Position numbers and translations under genes: made by a program
Notes under the pieces: model-generated
Seen by the model: the letters and a program-made list of their open reading frames with translations, nothing else
Database searches by the model: none
What the model was told of the DNA's origin: nothing
From: Onishia niordana
Lineage (GTDB): Bacteria; Pseudomonadota; Gammaproteobacteria; Pseudomonadales; Halomonadaceae
Length of the DNA: 64,000 nucleotides
Direction of reading: 5' to 3'
Assembly (NCBI RefSeq): GCF_004798965.1
Contig: NZ_SDSD01000006.1
Span: forward strand, 211,547 to 275,546
Shown here: positions 29,881 to 38,097 of the stretch, piece by piece
How the letters are laid out: the number at the start of each line of letters is the position of its first letter
Position numbering within the stretch: the stretch's first letter is position 1

Positions 29881-30122
29881 GACAATATTTCCTTTCCTGA
29901 GCGACGGCCATTCTAGCAATCACGGCGCGCTATCAACAGCGACTCACCGAGTCAACGGCGATCATCTTGATGAAGTGGCGCGTGAGGATGCGTCGAACGT
30001 GGCCAAGATGTCACCCAGACAAGCCGTGGCGGCCAAGGGCTGGTACAATACCCCACCCGGAACTGGCCTGACCTTGGCGTCAGTGCATCACATCCACTGT
30101 TATTGGGACCTAAGCACAGCCT

Positions 30123-31397
30123 ATGAGCGAGTCGGAACAGAATCCCGCCCCGGCGCAGACCCGCAAGCCAAAGCGTCGTCGCCGCAAGCCGCGCAAGTCA
30201 CAGTCCAGCTGGGACATACGCCAGTTCCAGGTGCCTGCCGTCGCGGGCAAGTGGCGCTTCCATGACTTCGACCTGCCCTTGCCGCTGATGCGTGCCATCC
30301 ATGCGCTGGGCTTCGAATACTGCACCCCCATTCAGGCCGAGGCACTGGCCCAGACCCTGCTGGGCGGTGATGTGGTCGGCAAGGCCCAGACCGGCACCGG
30401 CAAGACCGCTGCCTTCCTTATCTCGATGATGGCCTATTTCCTCGAGGAAGAGGCGCCTGATGGTCAGAAGCCCGGTGCGCCGCGTGCACTGATCATCGCG
30501 CCGACCCGTGAGCTGGCGCTGCAGATCGAGAAGGACGCCAAGGCACTGGCACGCTTTACCAAGCTGAATGTGGCGAGTGTCGTCGGTGGTATGGACTACC
30601 AGCAGCAGCGCGAGCAGTTGGGCAAGAATGTCGATATCCTGGTGGCAACGCCTGGCCGGCTGCTCGACTTCCATGAGAAGCGTGATATCGATCTGACCCA
30701 GGTCGAGGTGCTGGTGCTTGATGAGGCGGATCGCATGCTGTCGATGGGGTTCATCCCCGACGTCAAGCGCATCATTCGCCACACGCCGAAGAAGGAAGAG
30801 CGTCAGACCTTCCTGTTCTCGGCGACCTTTACGCCGGACATCCTCAACCTGGCCAGCCAGTGGACGATGGATCCCGCGCATGTGGAAATCGAGGTCACCG
30901 TCGACAATGCGGCCGATATCGATCAGCGCGTCTATCTGGTCAGCGATGAGGACAAGTCGCGGTTGCTGATCAATCTGTTGAAGGACGATAGCCTCGAGCG
31001 GGTGATGGTGTTCTGCAACCGGCGTGACCTGGTGCGCAAGCTCGATGACCTGCTCCGCGAAGCCGGCGTCAGCGTGGCGATGCTCTCCGGTGACGTGCCG
31101 CAGACCAAGCGCATCGAGACCCTCGAGCGCTTCCGCGAAGGCGATGTGCGGGTGCTGGTGGCCACCGATGTGGCCGGCCGCGGCATCCACATCGAGGACG
31201 TCAGCCACGTGGTCAACTACACCTTGCCGGAAGATCCGGAAGACTATGTGCACCGTATCGGTCGCACCGGTCGTGCCGGCGCCAAGGGTGTGTCGATCAG
31301 CTTCGTGGGTGAGGAAGACGCCTTCTCGCTGCCCGAGATCGAGCGTTACATCAACGACAAACTGCCCTGCGAGCATCCCCCGGAAGGCACGCTGTAA
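30123..31397 (+). CDS. rhlB: DEAD-box RNA helicase RhlB
   Basis: 424 residues. A Lys/Arg-rich N-terminus ([14 protein letters not shown]) precedes the helicase core: Q motif region [13 protein letters not shown], Walker [32 protein letters not shown] (LFSATF), and [10 protein letters not shown]. Length and the opening [20 protein letters not shown] fit RhlB, the degradosome helicase that binds RNase E. The basic block is N-terminal rather than C-terminal as in E. coli. A TACAAT at 30044-30049 may be its -10 box. dinG follows 29 bases later. Confidence 0.9.
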   Translation: MSESEQNPAPAQTRKPKRRRRKPRKSQSSWDIRQFQVPAVAGKWRFHDFDLPLPLMRAIHALGFEYCTPIQAEALAQTLLGGDVVGKAQTGTGKTAAFLISMMAYFLEEEAPDGQKPGAPRALIIAPTRELALQIEKDAKALARFTKLNVASVVGGMDYQQQREQLGKNVDILVATPGRLLDFHEKRDIDLTQVEVLVLDEADRMLSMGFIPDVKRIIRHTPKKEERQTFLFSATFTPDILNLASQWTMDPAHVEIEVTVDNAADIDQRVYLVSDEDKSRLLINLLKDDSLERVMVFCNRRDLVRKLDDLLREAGVSVAMLSGDVPQTKRIETLERFREGDVRVLVATDVAGRGIHIEDVSHVVNYTLPEDPEDYVHRIGRTGRAGAKGVSISFVGEEDAFSLPEIERYINDKLPCEHPPEGTL

Positions 31398-31426
31398 CGG
31401 CGAAGGCCGTAAGGACGATATCGACG

Positions 31427-33568
31427 ATGCTGGACGAGGCGCTCAAGGGCGACATCCAGACCGCCTATCGGCGGGTACTCGAGGGCCTCGAGCTGGCGCC
31501 GCGCTACGGTCAACGGCTGATGATCGCCGAGATCGCCCGCACCCTTGCCGGTATTCAGGCCGATGATGACGGCAAGCGGACCTCCAACGAGCACGTTTGT
31601 GTGCTCGAGGCGGGCACCGGCACCGGCAAGACCCTGGCTTACCTGCTGGCGGCGCTGCCGGTGGCCAAGGCGCGCGGCAAGCGGCTGGTGGTTTCCACCG
31701 CCACCGTGGCGCTGCAGGAGCAGGTGCTGCATCAAGATCTCCCCGCGCTCAAGCAGCATAGTGGACTGGACTTCGACTATGCCCTGGCCAAGGGGCGTGG
31801 ACGCTATATCTGTGTGGCCAAGCTCGAGCAGGCACTCGATGGGGTCGAGGACAACCCCACCTTGTCGCTGTTCGAGCAGGCCATGGAGTCCCGTGACGGC
31901 GACGATTTCCATGGTCTGGTCAAGGAACTGGCCGAGGCGTACGGCAACGGACGCTGGGAAGGGGATCGCGACAGCTGGCCGGTGGCCATCGCCGACCCCG
32001 AGTGGCGGCGCCTGACCACCGATCATCGTCAGTGCACCAATCGTCGTTGTGACCACTTCAGCGCCTGCGCCTTCTTCCGTGCACGACGCTATCTGGACAG
32101 CGCCGATATCATCGTCGCCAACCACGACCTGGTGCTCGCCGACCTGGCGCTGGGCGGTGGTGCGGTGCTGCCGAGTCCCTCCGACTGCATCTATGTCTTC
32201 GATGAGGGGCATCATCTTCCCGACAAGGCCATCGGCCACTTCACGCATCGCTTCGCCGTCAACGGCGCACTTCGCTGGCTGCGTACCCTCAAGAAGTCCT
32301 TGACCGAACTCAATACCGCACTCGGCGTGCAGCCGACCCTGGCGCGGCTGCTGGGCGGTTTTCCCGAGGCGATCGCGGCCCTGGAACCCCGCCTGGGTGA
32401 GGTCTTCGCGCTCGGTCATCAACTCGCCGACCTGCCCAATGGCGCCGGTGAGGAGAGTCGCCAGCTGCGCTTCGACATGGGGCGTGCGCCAGAACCATTG
32501 CGCGAGCAGGCCGGCGCTCTGGTCACGGTCTTCGCCGAGCTATCGCGCAATCTCGAGAGCATGGCCGACATCCTGCGCGAGAGCCTTGATCCGGAGAAGT
32601 CCACCGGGCTGCCCCGGGAGCAGGCCGAACCCTGGCTGCCGCTGATCGCTTTGCTGCATGGCCGCGCCCTGGAGGCCCACGGCCTGTGGCTGGCCTTCAG
32701 CGAGGTCGACGATACCCAGGAACCGCCCCGGGCGCGTTGGCTGAGCTTCGAGCAGGTCGGCGGCGAGCCGGAGCTCGTTTTTGCAGCGAGCCCGGTCTCG
32801 GCGGCCAACACCCTGGCACGCACCCTGTGGGGCAGCTGTCACGGTGCGGTGGTCACCTCGGCGACCCTCACCGCCCTTGGGCGCTTTGAGCGGATCCAAG
32901 AACGAGCGGGGCTCGCTAACCGCTATCGCTACCAGCGTCTGCCCAGCCCCTTCGATTATTCCCGGGCGGTGCTGAGCATTCCCCGTGAGGCGGTCGATCC
33001 CGGTGACCGCGAGGGGCATGAGCGCGCGATCGTCGATTTCGTGCAGGGCCTGGATGAGAGCGAGGCGGTATTGATGCTGTTCTCCTCGCGGGCCCAGCTG
33101 CGCGCCGTGGAAAAGGCGCTGCCACGCAGTGAGCGCGAACGGGTACTGGCACAAGACCGATTGCCCAAGCGCGAGCTGATCGAGCGCCATCGGGCCCGGG
33201 TCGATGCGGGAGAGGGCAGTATCATCTTCGGCCTGGCAAGCTTCGCCGAGGGCATCGACCTGCCCGGTGAGTATCTGACCCATGTGGTGATTACCCGGTT
33301 GCCCTTCGCGGTGCCCGACGACCCGGTAGGCGCCACGCTTGCCGAGTGGATCGAAAGCCGCGGTGGCAACCCCTTCATGCGCATCACCGTGCCCGACGCC
33401 TCGATCAAGCTGGTGCAGGCCTGTGGCCGTTTGATCCGCAAGGAGGAAGATTCCGGGCGCATCACCCTGCTGGATAGACGGGTGCTGACGCGCCGCTACG
33501 GCCAGGCGCTGCTCGATGGCCTGCCGCCCTTCACCCGTGAGATCGATGGGGTGGTGCAGGGCGGCTGA
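31427..33568 (+). CDS. dinG: ATP-dependent DNA helicase DinG
   Basis: 713 residues (E. coli DinG 716). XPD-like SF2 helicase: Walker A EAGTGTGKTLAYLL, an iron-sulphur insertion with cysteines in RYICVAKLEQ and CTNRRCDHFSACAFF, the DEGHH box in place of DEAH, and a C-terminal helicase domain with GLASFAEGIDLPG and QACGRLIRKEEDSG. It unwinds D-loops, R-loops and G-quadruplexes. In E. coli dinG is LexA-controlled; here it follows rhlB closely and no LexA box was found before either gene. Confidence 0.93.
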   Translation: MLDEALKGDIQTAYRRVLEGLELAPRYGQRLMIAEIARTLAGIQADDDGKRTSNEHVCVLEAGTGTGKTLAYLLAALPVAKARGKRLVVSTATVALQEQVLHQDLPALKQHSGLDFDYALAKGRGRYICVAKLEQALDGVEDNPTLSLFEQAMESRDGDDFHGLVKELAEAYGNGRWEGDRDSWPVAIADPEWRRLTTDHRQCTNRRCDHFSACAFFRARRYLDSADIIVANHDLVLADLALGGGAVLPSPSDCIYVFDEGHHLPDKAIGHFTHRFAVNGALRWLRTLKKSLTELNTALGVQPTLARLLGGFPEAIAALEPRLGEVFALGHQLADLPNGAGEESRQLRFDMGRAPEPLREQAGALVTVFAELSRNLESMADILRESLDPEKSTGLPREQAEPWLPLIALLHGRALEAHGLWLAFSEVDDTQEPPRARWLSFEQVGGEPELVFAASPVSAANTLARTLWGSCHGAVVTSATLTALGRFERIQERAGLANRYRYQRLPSPFDYSRAVLSIPREAVDPGDREGHERAIVDFVQGLDESEAVLMLFSSRAQLRAVEKALPRSERERVLAQDRLPKRELIERHRARVDAGEGSIIFGLASFAEGIDLPGEYLTHVVITRLPFAVPDDPVGATLAEWIESRGGNPFMRITVPDASIKLVQACGRLIRKEEDSGRITLLDRRVLTRRYGQALLDGLPPFTREIDGVVQGG

Positions 33569-33643
33569 GGCCGCCTCGCCTGCGGCGGCAACGGGGTCGA
33601 TTTCCCGTTGCCGGTGGAGTGTCTCGTTCCAGCGGGTACCGCC

Positions 33644-34504
33644 ATGAAGCTGATCCTCAGTCGCAAGGGCTTCGATACCGCCGCCGGGGGCGTGCCCAGT
33701 CCGATCTTTCCCGACGGCCGGTTGCTGTCGCTGCCCATTCCCGATGCCCGCTCGACGATTGCCTATCACCACATCGACCATGAGGGAGCATCTCTGGGGC
33801 CCCTGGTCGCCGAGCTGACCCGAGGGCGAATCACGGCCGGGCAGGGCGCCCATCTGGATCCCGACCTGCTGGCACAGAGCCTGCCGCGCCGGCCCGGCTG
33901 GCGACCGCTATTCGGCCAGATGGGTCAGGCACAGGGGCATCTGCGCAATCAGGGCGTGGGGCCGGGTGATCTGTTCCTGTTCTTCGGCCTCTTTCGGCGC
34001 GTCGAGCGCCGAGGCGGTGCCTGGCGCTGGGTGCGCGAGGCACCGCCGTGTCATCTCCTCTGGGGGTGGATGCAGGTCGAGGAGGTCGTGTCGCTGTCGG
34101 GCGGCTGGCCGGCCGGATATGAGTGGGCGCACGATCACCCGCACGGCCAGCGTCTCGAGGCGGCTCATAACGTGCTCTATGTGGCGCGACGTCGACTGGC
34201 GCTGGGCGGTGGGGCCGATGGCTTGCCGGGGGCGGGCGTCTTTGCCCATGAGTCAGCGGCGTGCCGCCTGACGGCGCCGGGCGCGGAGGCGGTCTCTTGC
34301 TGGGCGCTGCCGCGCTGCTTCTATCCCGATGATGGCCGCCCGCCGCTGTCCTATCACGCGGACCCCGGTCGCTGGCGCCTCCGCCCGGACCATGCGGCGC
34401 TAAGGGCCGTGGCGCGAGGCCAGGAATTCGTGCTGGAGGGGGAGGCCTACCCTGAGGCGATCGCCTGGGCGGGGGAGCTGATCCGCAGCGAAGGAGCCAG
34501 GTGA
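33644..34504 (+). CDS. Nmad3-like (nucleotide modification associated domain 3) protein
   Basis: 286 residues. The opening MKLILSRKGFDTAAGGVPSP and IFPDGRLLSLPIPD, then DLFLFFGLFRRV, HLLWGWMQVEEV, HNVLYVARRRL, and WALPRCFYPDDG/LSYHADPGRW/GQEFVLEG, follow the pattern I remember for Nmad3, a domain defined computationally in DNA-base-modification systems. The biochemical role is unknown. There is no signal peptide. The frame runs back to 33608, but ATG 33644 matches the family start. It follows dinG by 75 bases and is followed by an unrecognised gene; no phage, methylase or restriction gene is near. Family call is from memory, not a search. Confidence 0.65.
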   Translation: MKLILSRKGFDTAAGGVPSPIFPDGRLLSLPIPDARSTIAYHHIDHEGASLGPLVAELTRGRITAGQGAHLDPDLLAQSLPRRPGWRPLFGQMGQAQGHLRNQGVGPGDLFLFFGLFRRVERRGGAWRWVREAPPCHLLWGWMQVEEVVSLSGGWPAGYEWAHDHPHGQRLEAAHNVLYVARRRLALGGGADGLPGAGVFAHESAACRLTAPGAEAVSCWALPRCFYPDDGRPPLSYHADPGRWRLRPDHAALRAVARGQEFVLEGEAYPEAIAWAGELIRSEGAR

Positions 34505-34589
34505 GGGTTGGTTTCTCCTTGATGGGGCGAGATAGTGGCCGGTGAGGCGCGATCAGCCAAGATCCGCGGTATCAACAGGGAGAGTCGAG

Positions 34590-35039
34590 ATGTATATAGC
34601 ATTGAAATGGGATCACAAGATTGGTGCTCACTTTGTGGCCTGGATCGTGGTCGAGTGTTCGGCCGTGGGCGAGAAGTTTGGCTTGCCTCAGGCGCTGCCG
34701 CCCAGGCGTGACGTGGCCTACTTCGTGGACCCGGATACAGCGGAGCAGGATGCCAAGGCATTTGCCGAGTACAAGAACGAGGACGCGACGGCTGCGCTGG
34801 CCAGCGAATATAGTCCTTACCTTTCTGAGCACCATGGCTACTGCCATTACCCGTGGGATCATGACTATCTGAGTGAGCTGGTCAAGCATGCGGTGCTGTA
34901 TTGGGAAGACGGCCAACACCTGAAGCCCGCGCCGGTACGCGATGATGTCGCGTATTTTGTCTGCCCTGAGGCGTCGGAGCAGGACAGCCGCTTTTTCGTC
35001 CAGTACAAGCTGGCCTGCGCAGACCGCACCGTGGCCTAA
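34590..35039 (+). CDS. Unrecognised 149-residue protein with internal repeat
   Basis: Not recognised. The protein has two copies of one motif: RRDVAYFVDPDTAEQD at residues 39-54 and RDDVAYFVCPEASEQD at 117-132, each followed by a helix ending in YK. Between them is an aromatic, His-rich segment (HHGYCHYPWDHDYLSELVKH). No signal peptide or membrane helix. ATG 34590 is chosen because GGGAGAG lies five bases upstream; the frame itself starts at 34542. The bases before it (34505-34589) hold nothing clear. The gene is isolated between the Nmad3 gene and the convergent DAHP synthase. Confidence 0.65.
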   Translation: MYIALKWDHKIGAHFVAWIVVECSAVGEKFGLPQALPPRRDVAYFVDPDTAEQDAKAFAEYKNEDATAALASEYSPYLSEHHGYCHYPWDHDYLSELVKHAVLYWEDGQHLKPAPVRDDVAYFVCPEASEQDSRFFVQYKLACADRTVA

Positions 35040-35092
35040 GGCTGGCGTCCCCTTGAGATCGGCATATAGCGGTAGGTCGGGGATGTAGCCAT

Positions 35093-35127
35093 AAAAAAAC
35101 AACGCCCACCAGCCGTGTGGGCGTTGC
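35093..35127 (-). terminator. Terminator after the DAHP synthase gene
   Basis: On the minus strand: stem AGCAACGCCCAC / GTGGGCGTTG with an 8-base loop, then seven T residues (complement of 35093-35099). It lies about 50 bases beyond the stop of the DAHP synthase gene. Confidence 0.88.
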
Positions 35128-35174
35128 TCTATCAGGATCGAGGCCCTGAACGTCGAACGCTGGGGATCGAACGA

Positions 35175-36251
35175 TCAGTCGCTGCGACGCTTGGCCAGCA
35201 CCGGTGCCAGCTTCTCGTTCATGGCAGTGAAGGTGGATACGGTGGTGTCCCAGTCAATGCAGGCATCGGTGATCGAGACGCCATAGGCCATCTCGGCCCT
35301 GTCGTCCTTGATCTTCTGGTTACCCCAGCCGATATGGGATTCGACCATCAGGCCGATGATCGAACGGTTGCCTTCAAGGATCTGGTTGGTGACGTTTTCC
35401 ATCACCAGCGACTGAAGGGCCGGATCCTTGTTGGAGTTGGCATGCGAACAATCGATCATGATGTTCGGCTTGATGCCTTCCTTTTCCAGTTCCTGTTCCG
35501 CCAGTGCCACGCTGACGCTGTCGTAGTTGGGTTTGCCATTACCGCCGCGCAACACCACATGACCATAGGCGTTGCCGCGGGTGCGGATGATCGCTACCTG
35601 GCCGGCCTGATCGATGCCGAGGAAATTGTGCGGGTGCGCCACCGACTGCAGGGCATTCACTGCCACATCCAGGCTGCCATCGGTGCCATTCTTGAAGCCC
35701 ACCGGGCAGGAGAGGCCAGACGCCATCTCGCGGTGAGTCTGCGACTCGGTGGTACGCGCACCGATCGCCGACCAGCTGATGCAGTCCTGCAGATACTGCG
35801 GCGAGATCGGATCCAGGGCTTCTGTCGCCAGCGGCAGGCCCATGTCGGAAAGGTCCACCAGCAGGCGACGCGCGATATGCAGGCCTTCTTCGATTTCGAA
35901 TGAGCCATTGAGATGCGGGTCGTTGATCAGGCCTTTCCAGCCAACCGTGGTACGCGGCTTCTCGAAGTAGACGCGCATCACGATGTAAATGCTGTCCTTG
36001 ACCTCATCGGCCAGCCGGCGCAGCCGCCGGGCATAGTCCATTGCCGCATCCACGTCGTGAATGGAGCAGGGACCCACGACTACCAGCAGACGTGGATCGC
36101 TGCCATCCAGGATACGCTGGATGGTCTCGCGGCCTTCGACGACCGTGCGCTCGGCGTTGCCTGTCAGCGGGACTTCCTGCTTGAGCGTCTCGGGGGTGAT
36201 CAGAACATCCTGGGCTAGGACGTTGAGGTTATTGACCTGCTGTTGTGACAT
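35175..36251 (-). CDS. 3-deoxy-7-phosphoheptulonate (DAHP) synthase, class I
   Basis: First enzyme of the shikimate pathway, joining phosphoenolpyruvate and erythrose 4-phosphate. The 358 residues show VVVGPCSIHD, MRVYFEKPRTTVGWKG, IGARTTESQTHREMASGLS, VGFKNGTDG and DCSHANSNKD, all typical of the AroFGH type. Which amino acid inhibits it (Phe, Tyr or Trp) cannot be decided safely by eye, so no letter is given. It is single-gene: its own terminator lies downstream and the rpoE operon is divergent upstream. Confidence 0.93.
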   Translation of the reverse strand: MSQQQVNNLNVLAQDVLITPETLKQEVPLTGNAERTVVEGRETIQRILDGSDPRLLVVVGPCSIHDVDAAMDYARRLRRLADEVKDSIYIVMRVYFEKPRTTVGWKGLINDPHLNGSFEIEEGLHIARRLLVDLSDMGLPLATEALDPISPQYLQDCISWSAIGARTTESQTHREMASGLSCPVGFKNGTDGSLDVAVNALQSVAHPHNFLGIDQAGQVAIIRTRGNAYGHVVLRGGNGKPNYDSVSVALAEQELEKEGIKPNIMIDCSHANSNKDPALQSLVMENVTNQILEGNRSIIGLMVESHIGWGNQKIKDDRAEMAYGVSITDACIDWDTTVSTFTAMNEKLAPVLAKRRSD

Positions 36252-36341
36252 GCCGCTACCTGTGACGTGATTACGCGCGTTGGAAAGATGAAGTATCGCC
36301 TACTATCGCCCGTGGGGGCTGTGAAAATCAACGGCGATAAG

Positions 36342-36369
36342 GAACTTGCCGACGAATGTTGTTGTCACA
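36342..36369 (+). promoter_or_regulatory. Candidate sigma-E (AlgU) autoregulatory promoter
   Basis: GAACTT at 36342-36347 (preceded by G, giving the full GGAACTT), a 17-base spacer, and TCACA at 36365-36369. The sigma-E/AlgU consensus is GAACTT-N16/17-TCtGA. Autoregulation of algU/rpoE is well known in relatives. The -35 is perfect and the -10 partial. Confidence 0.5.
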
Positions 36370-36474
36370 GCCGTTCGCTACCGTTGGCATGCCATATGCT
36401 TGATGGAATGCCAATAAACAGGAACACTGACGGATAATCATCACCGAATGCCACCAGGTTTCCACAGAGACGTT

Positions 36475-36591
36475 ATGACTGCTTGTTTACCTCCAGTGTT
36501 CACCGAGAGCTCGGCCCTCGGGCGATGCAGTAACGTGTGCTCGTCCAGTGTAGCGTCGGTTGCGTGCGTCTCCTGCACAGGGAGAAGCTGA
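36475..36591 (+). CDS. Possible RseD-like leader peptide upstream of rpoE
   Basis: An ATG-started frame of 38 codons that ends in TGA directly against the rpoE ATG (no gap). The predicted peptide starts MTACLPPVFTESS, is hydrophilic and contains five cysteines. Its own ribosome site is weak (CAGAGA). E. coli has a translated leader, rseD, coupled to rpoE; the sequences are not recognisably alike, so the analogy is positional. It could be chance. Confidence 0.3.
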   Translation: MTACLPPVFTESSALGRCSNVCSSSVASVACVSCTGRS

Positions 36592-37197
36592 ATGGACACC
36601 CGAGAAACCGATCAGCAACTCGTTGAGCGTGCTCAGCGGGGTGATACGCGTGCCTTCGATCTGCTGGTCAAGAAGTATCAGCATAAGATCATCGGACTGA
36701 TCGGTCGCTACGTGCACGATCATGCTGAAGTGCATGATGTAGCGCAGGAGGCCTTCATCAAGGCTTACCGAGCGCTCGGCAAGTTTCGCGCCGACAGTGC
36801 CTTTTATACCTGGATGTACCGTATCGCCATCAATACGGCCAAAAACCATCTGGTGTCGCGTGGCCGTCGTCCGCCGGGCAGTGATATGGATATCGTCGAC
36901 GCCGAGATCGTCGACCAGAGCGGTCGGCTCTCCGATATCGAATCGCCGGAAGCGTCTATTGCGCGCGATCAGCTAGAAGCGGCGGTCCTCGAGGCAATTG
37001 ATAACCTGCCTGAAGATCTCCGTACGGCAATCACATTGCGAGAGTTCGACGGCCTGTCATATGAAGATATTGCACAGATCATGGACTGTCCGGTAGGCAC
37101 GGTGCGTTCGCGCATCTTCCGTGCCCGCGAGGCCGTCGATCGTCATATTCAGCCGCTGGTGGTCACCGCCAGGACGCAGGATATGGTCCCCGAGTGA
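36592..37197 (+). CDS. rpoE: RNA polymerase sigma-E factor (AlgU/RpoE)
   Basis: 201-residue ECF sigma factor for envelope stress. Region 2 is clear (YQHKIIGLIGRYVHDHAEVHD, DVAQEAFIKAYRAL) and region 4 carries LREFDGLSYEDIAQIMDCPVG then TVRSRIFRAREAVDRH. It lies before rseA-rseB-rseC-mucD, the anti-sigma and protease genes, as in Pseudomonas. A GGGAGAAGCTGA stretch precedes the ATG. The gap to rseA is unusually wide (213 bases). Confidence 0.96.
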   Translation: MDTRETDQQLVERAQRGDTRAFDLLVKKYQHKIIGLIGRYVHDHAEVHDVAQEAFIKAYRALGKFRADSAFYTWMYRIAINTAKNHLVSRGRRPPGSDMDIVDAEIVDQSGRLSDIESPEASIARDQLEAAVLEAIDNLPEDLRTAITLREFDGLSYEDIAQIMDCPVGTVRSRIFRAREAVDRHIQPLVVTARTQDMVPE

Positions 37198-37227
37198 CAG
37201 ATTCAGGCATTTTTTGATCTCGGGGCT

Positions 37228-37254
37228 GAACTGTTGTCGCCTTTCGGCGTCACA
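37228..37254 (+). promoter_or_regulatory. Candidate second sigma-E promoter, before rseA
   Basis: GAACTG at 37228-37233, a 16-base spacer, TCACA at 37250-37254, the same -10 form as the candidate upstream of rpoE. It sits in the 213-base gap between rpoE and rseA. The spacer includes a small GCC-TTTC-GGC hairpin, and CAGATTC/GAATCTG flank the region (37198-37204 and 37263-37269). Confidence 0.3.
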
Positions 37255-37410
37255 TGCTTGGGTCGAATCTGTCGTGGTGGCAGTGCCCGACAAGAGACAA
37301 GGTGGCGTTAGCCGTCCTGCTTCGTGTCGTTGGCTGTAAGGCACGTTGTTACCACTGGAGTCGACAACTGATCTTAGGGCGACACGCCTTAAAGTGTGAG
37401 GGTGTAACTG

Positions 37411-38097
37411 ATGAACCAGAATTCACGGGAGTCATTGTCTGCCTTGATGGACAGTGAGGCCGACGATCTCGAACTTCCTCGAGTGCTTAAGTCGTTGGAC
37501 GATTCCCCGGATGTGGCCGAAACCTGGCGACGTTACCACTTAGCTCGCAGCATGATGCATCGCGACCGGGATGTGGATGTGTCAGCAGATCTTTCAGCGG
37601 GCATCATGTCGCGGCTAGCCGATGAACCGGCACCTGAGGTTGAGGCGCCGGTCAAACCGGCACGCAGTCTGTTTTCCCGAGCGAGCTCCTTTGCTGGCAG
37701 TGCGGCGGCGGCCGCCGCTGTTTCGTTGATGGTCATTACTGGTGTGCAGTTCTATAACGGGTCGACTGAGCGTACCGACTCTGGCCAACCAGAGTTTGCC
37801 AGTGCACCGGGGGCCAGCTCTAATGCCTCAGGCCAAGTGCAGCGCCCCTCATTGGTCGATCTGCCACTCTTTCAGTCGTCCTCTGCAGGCCGCGGGGTGA
37901 TGAATGTCGGGGCGACGGTCGAGTCTCCGATGATCATGGCGCCTAGCGTGCGTCAGTCGCAGCGAGCAGACCAGCAACAAGCACGTCTGTTGCAGTCCTA
38001 TCTGGATCGCCACGCAGAAGGCGCGGCATATCGTAGCGGTGATGCCTGGATGCCTATTCTGCGGGCGTCCGGCCAAGAGTCATTAGGCCTGCACTAA
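37411..38097 (+). CDS. rseA: Anti-sigma-E factor RseA/MucA
   Basis: 228-residue inner-membrane anti-sigma factor. The cytoplasmic N-terminus (residues ~5-60: SRESLSALMDSEADDLELPR, WRRYHLARSMM) binds RpoE; a transmembrane helix follows (AAAAAAVSLMVITGVQFY, ~residues 95-112); the periplasmic part is Ser/Gln-rich and would bind RseB. Envelope stress triggers its proteolysis and frees RpoE. Its stop overlaps the rseB start (TAATG). Confidence 0.93.
   Translation: MNQNSRESLSALMDSEADDLELPRVLKSLDDSPDVAETWRRYHLARSMMHRDRDVDVSADLSAGIMSRLADEPAPEVEAPVKPARSLFSRASSFAGSAAAAAAVSLMVITGVQFYNGSTERTDSGQPEFASAPGASSNASGQVQRPSLVDLPLFQSSSAGRGVMNVGATVESPMIMAPSVRQSQRADQQQARLLQSYLDRHAEGAAYRSGDAWMPILRASGQESLGLH

Larger units (their letters stand above)
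36252..36591. other. DAHP synthase/rpoE divergent intergenic region
   Basis: 340 bases. It holds the candidate sigma-E promoter at 36342-36369 and a possible leader ORF at 36475-36591, both listed separately. No other gene is supported. Confidence 0.5.

Noticed and set aside
30068..30083. Palindrome CTGAC-N6-GTCAG before rhlB-dinG as a LexA (SOS) box
   Set aside because: The LexA core needs CTGT-N8-ACAG; here the inner T and A are replaced, so it does not fit despite dinG being an SOS gene in E. coli.
33570..33589. GCCGCC/GGCGGC hairpin after dinG as a terminator
   Set aside because: Short stem, no T tract, and the next gene lies close by in the same direction; common by chance in GC-rich DNA.
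37254..37457. 67-residue open frame between rpoE and rseA
   Set aside because: Overlaps the true rseA start, has no ribosome site and no conserved features.
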